Below, piece by piece: positions 53,450 to 53,568 of a DNA stretch of 53,568 nt. Below the pieces are notes generated by a model. That model was not told the origin of the DNA. It did no database searches and saw only the letters and a program-made list of their open reading frames with translations. Source of the stretch: Nitrospirota bacterium (GTDB lineage Bacteria; Nitrospirota; Thermodesulfovibrionia; Thermodesulfovibrionales; SM23-35). How positions within the stretch are numbered: the first letter of the stretch is position 1; every line of letters begins with the position of its first letter. The stretch is taken from assembly GCA_013388435.1 (NCBI GenBank), contig JACAFE010000022.1, positions 1 to 53,568 of the forward strand, read 5' to 3'. Both the position numbers and the translations under genes were made by a program.

Positions 53450-53568
53450 TTAGAATTCGTAGGAGAAAAATACAGCTATAGATTTGCTTTCTGCATAACT
53501 TACTACAGAAGGTTTTGCTGAATGAGTTACCATTAATAAGAATTTATCACCGTGTATTATTGGTTCAA
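53450..53568 (-). CDS. C-terminal end of a gene, possibly an outer-membrane barrel (partial)
   Basis: On the minus strand a frame is open from the window edge for 38 residues and stops at TAA (53450-53452). It reads EPIIHGDKFLLMV... and ends SIAVFFSYEF. The alternating hydrophobic pattern with a terminal Phe resembles the last strand of an outer-membrane beta-barrel. It is short, so the call rests on the open frame, the C-terminal pattern and its place beyond the repeat E7. The rest lies outside the window. Confidence 0.4.
   Translation of the reverse strand, partial: EPIIHGDKFLLMVTHSAKPSVVSYAESKSIAVFFSYEF

Overview
The window is AT-rich, tightly packed Gram-negative chromosome, open at both ends. 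The first gene is a 5'-truncated lpxA and the last is the C-terminus of a minus-strand gene. Several features together suggest an anaerobic or microaerobic didermic bacterium: lipid A genes (lpxA, lpxI), a four-subunit pyruvate:ferredoxin oxidoreductase, a NuoE/F/G-like electron-transfer module, type IV pilus tip genes, MglA/MglB, and an IPTL-CTERM surface protein. The mix resembles Nitrospirota (Thermodesulfovibrionia-like) or a deltaproteobacterial-type lineage. This is inference from gene content; there is no rRNA or other marker here. No tRNA, rRNA, CRISPR array, integrase or transposase gene was seen.

Layout. 1-1234: end of a lipid A operon (lpxA, lpxI). 1235-1834: a composite non-coding repeat with an array of variable-stem hairpins. 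1835-2686: DnaJ-like protein. 2728-5960 (-): two radical SAM enzymes, a c-type cytochrome lipoprotein and a HAD phosphatase. 6427-6780: small conserved-looking protein. 6867-16431 (-): nuoE-, nuoF- and nuoG-like genes, porG-porD-porA-porB, mglB-mglA. 16692-17363: double PilZ protein. 17558-22926: housekeeping run yicC, remA-like, gmk, rpoZ, coaBC, TPR protein, roadblock protein, aroQ; then truA (-). 23879-32243: surface/export locus with a possible leader ORF, a TPR plus beta-barrel protein, a FecR-domain protein and a large SBBP/BACON/C-type lectin protein. 32352-32897: HD protein. 32899-37123 (-): haem/cytochrome operon (small Cys-containing HTH-like protein, ccsA-like, hemA, hemC, ADP-ribosylglycohydrolase). 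37188-43916 (-): type IV pilus tip operon (fimT/gspH, pilV, pilW, pilX, pilY1). 44509-53031: a 2840-residue DUF11-repeat protein ending in an IPTL-CTERM sorting signal.

How the genes work together. Pyruvate oxidation by PorABDG would yield reduced ferredoxin. The adjacent NuoEFG-like complex, whose F subunit carries an unusual number of iron-sulphur motifs, could exchange those electrons with NAD(P)H. MglA/MglB, PilZ and the PilY1/minor pilin operon form a surface-motility and adhesion theme. The surface theme continues with the TPR-barrel/FecR/lectin locus and the giant DUF11 protein. HemA, HemC and CcsA supply haem and cytochrome c assembly.

The least explained material is non-coding. A family of composite repeats occurs at about 1247-1807, 6091-6249, 16549-16593, 32275-32334, 40845-41309, 44104-44345 and 53151-53386. 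They share inverted termini, a core with 25-bp perfect inverted repeats, CCCCCTT/AAGGGGG hairpins and GCGTT tandem repeats. One copy carries four consecutive perfect hairpins with unrelated stems joined by near-identical 7-nt spacers. All coordinates and motifs were read by eye; no database search or alignment was run.
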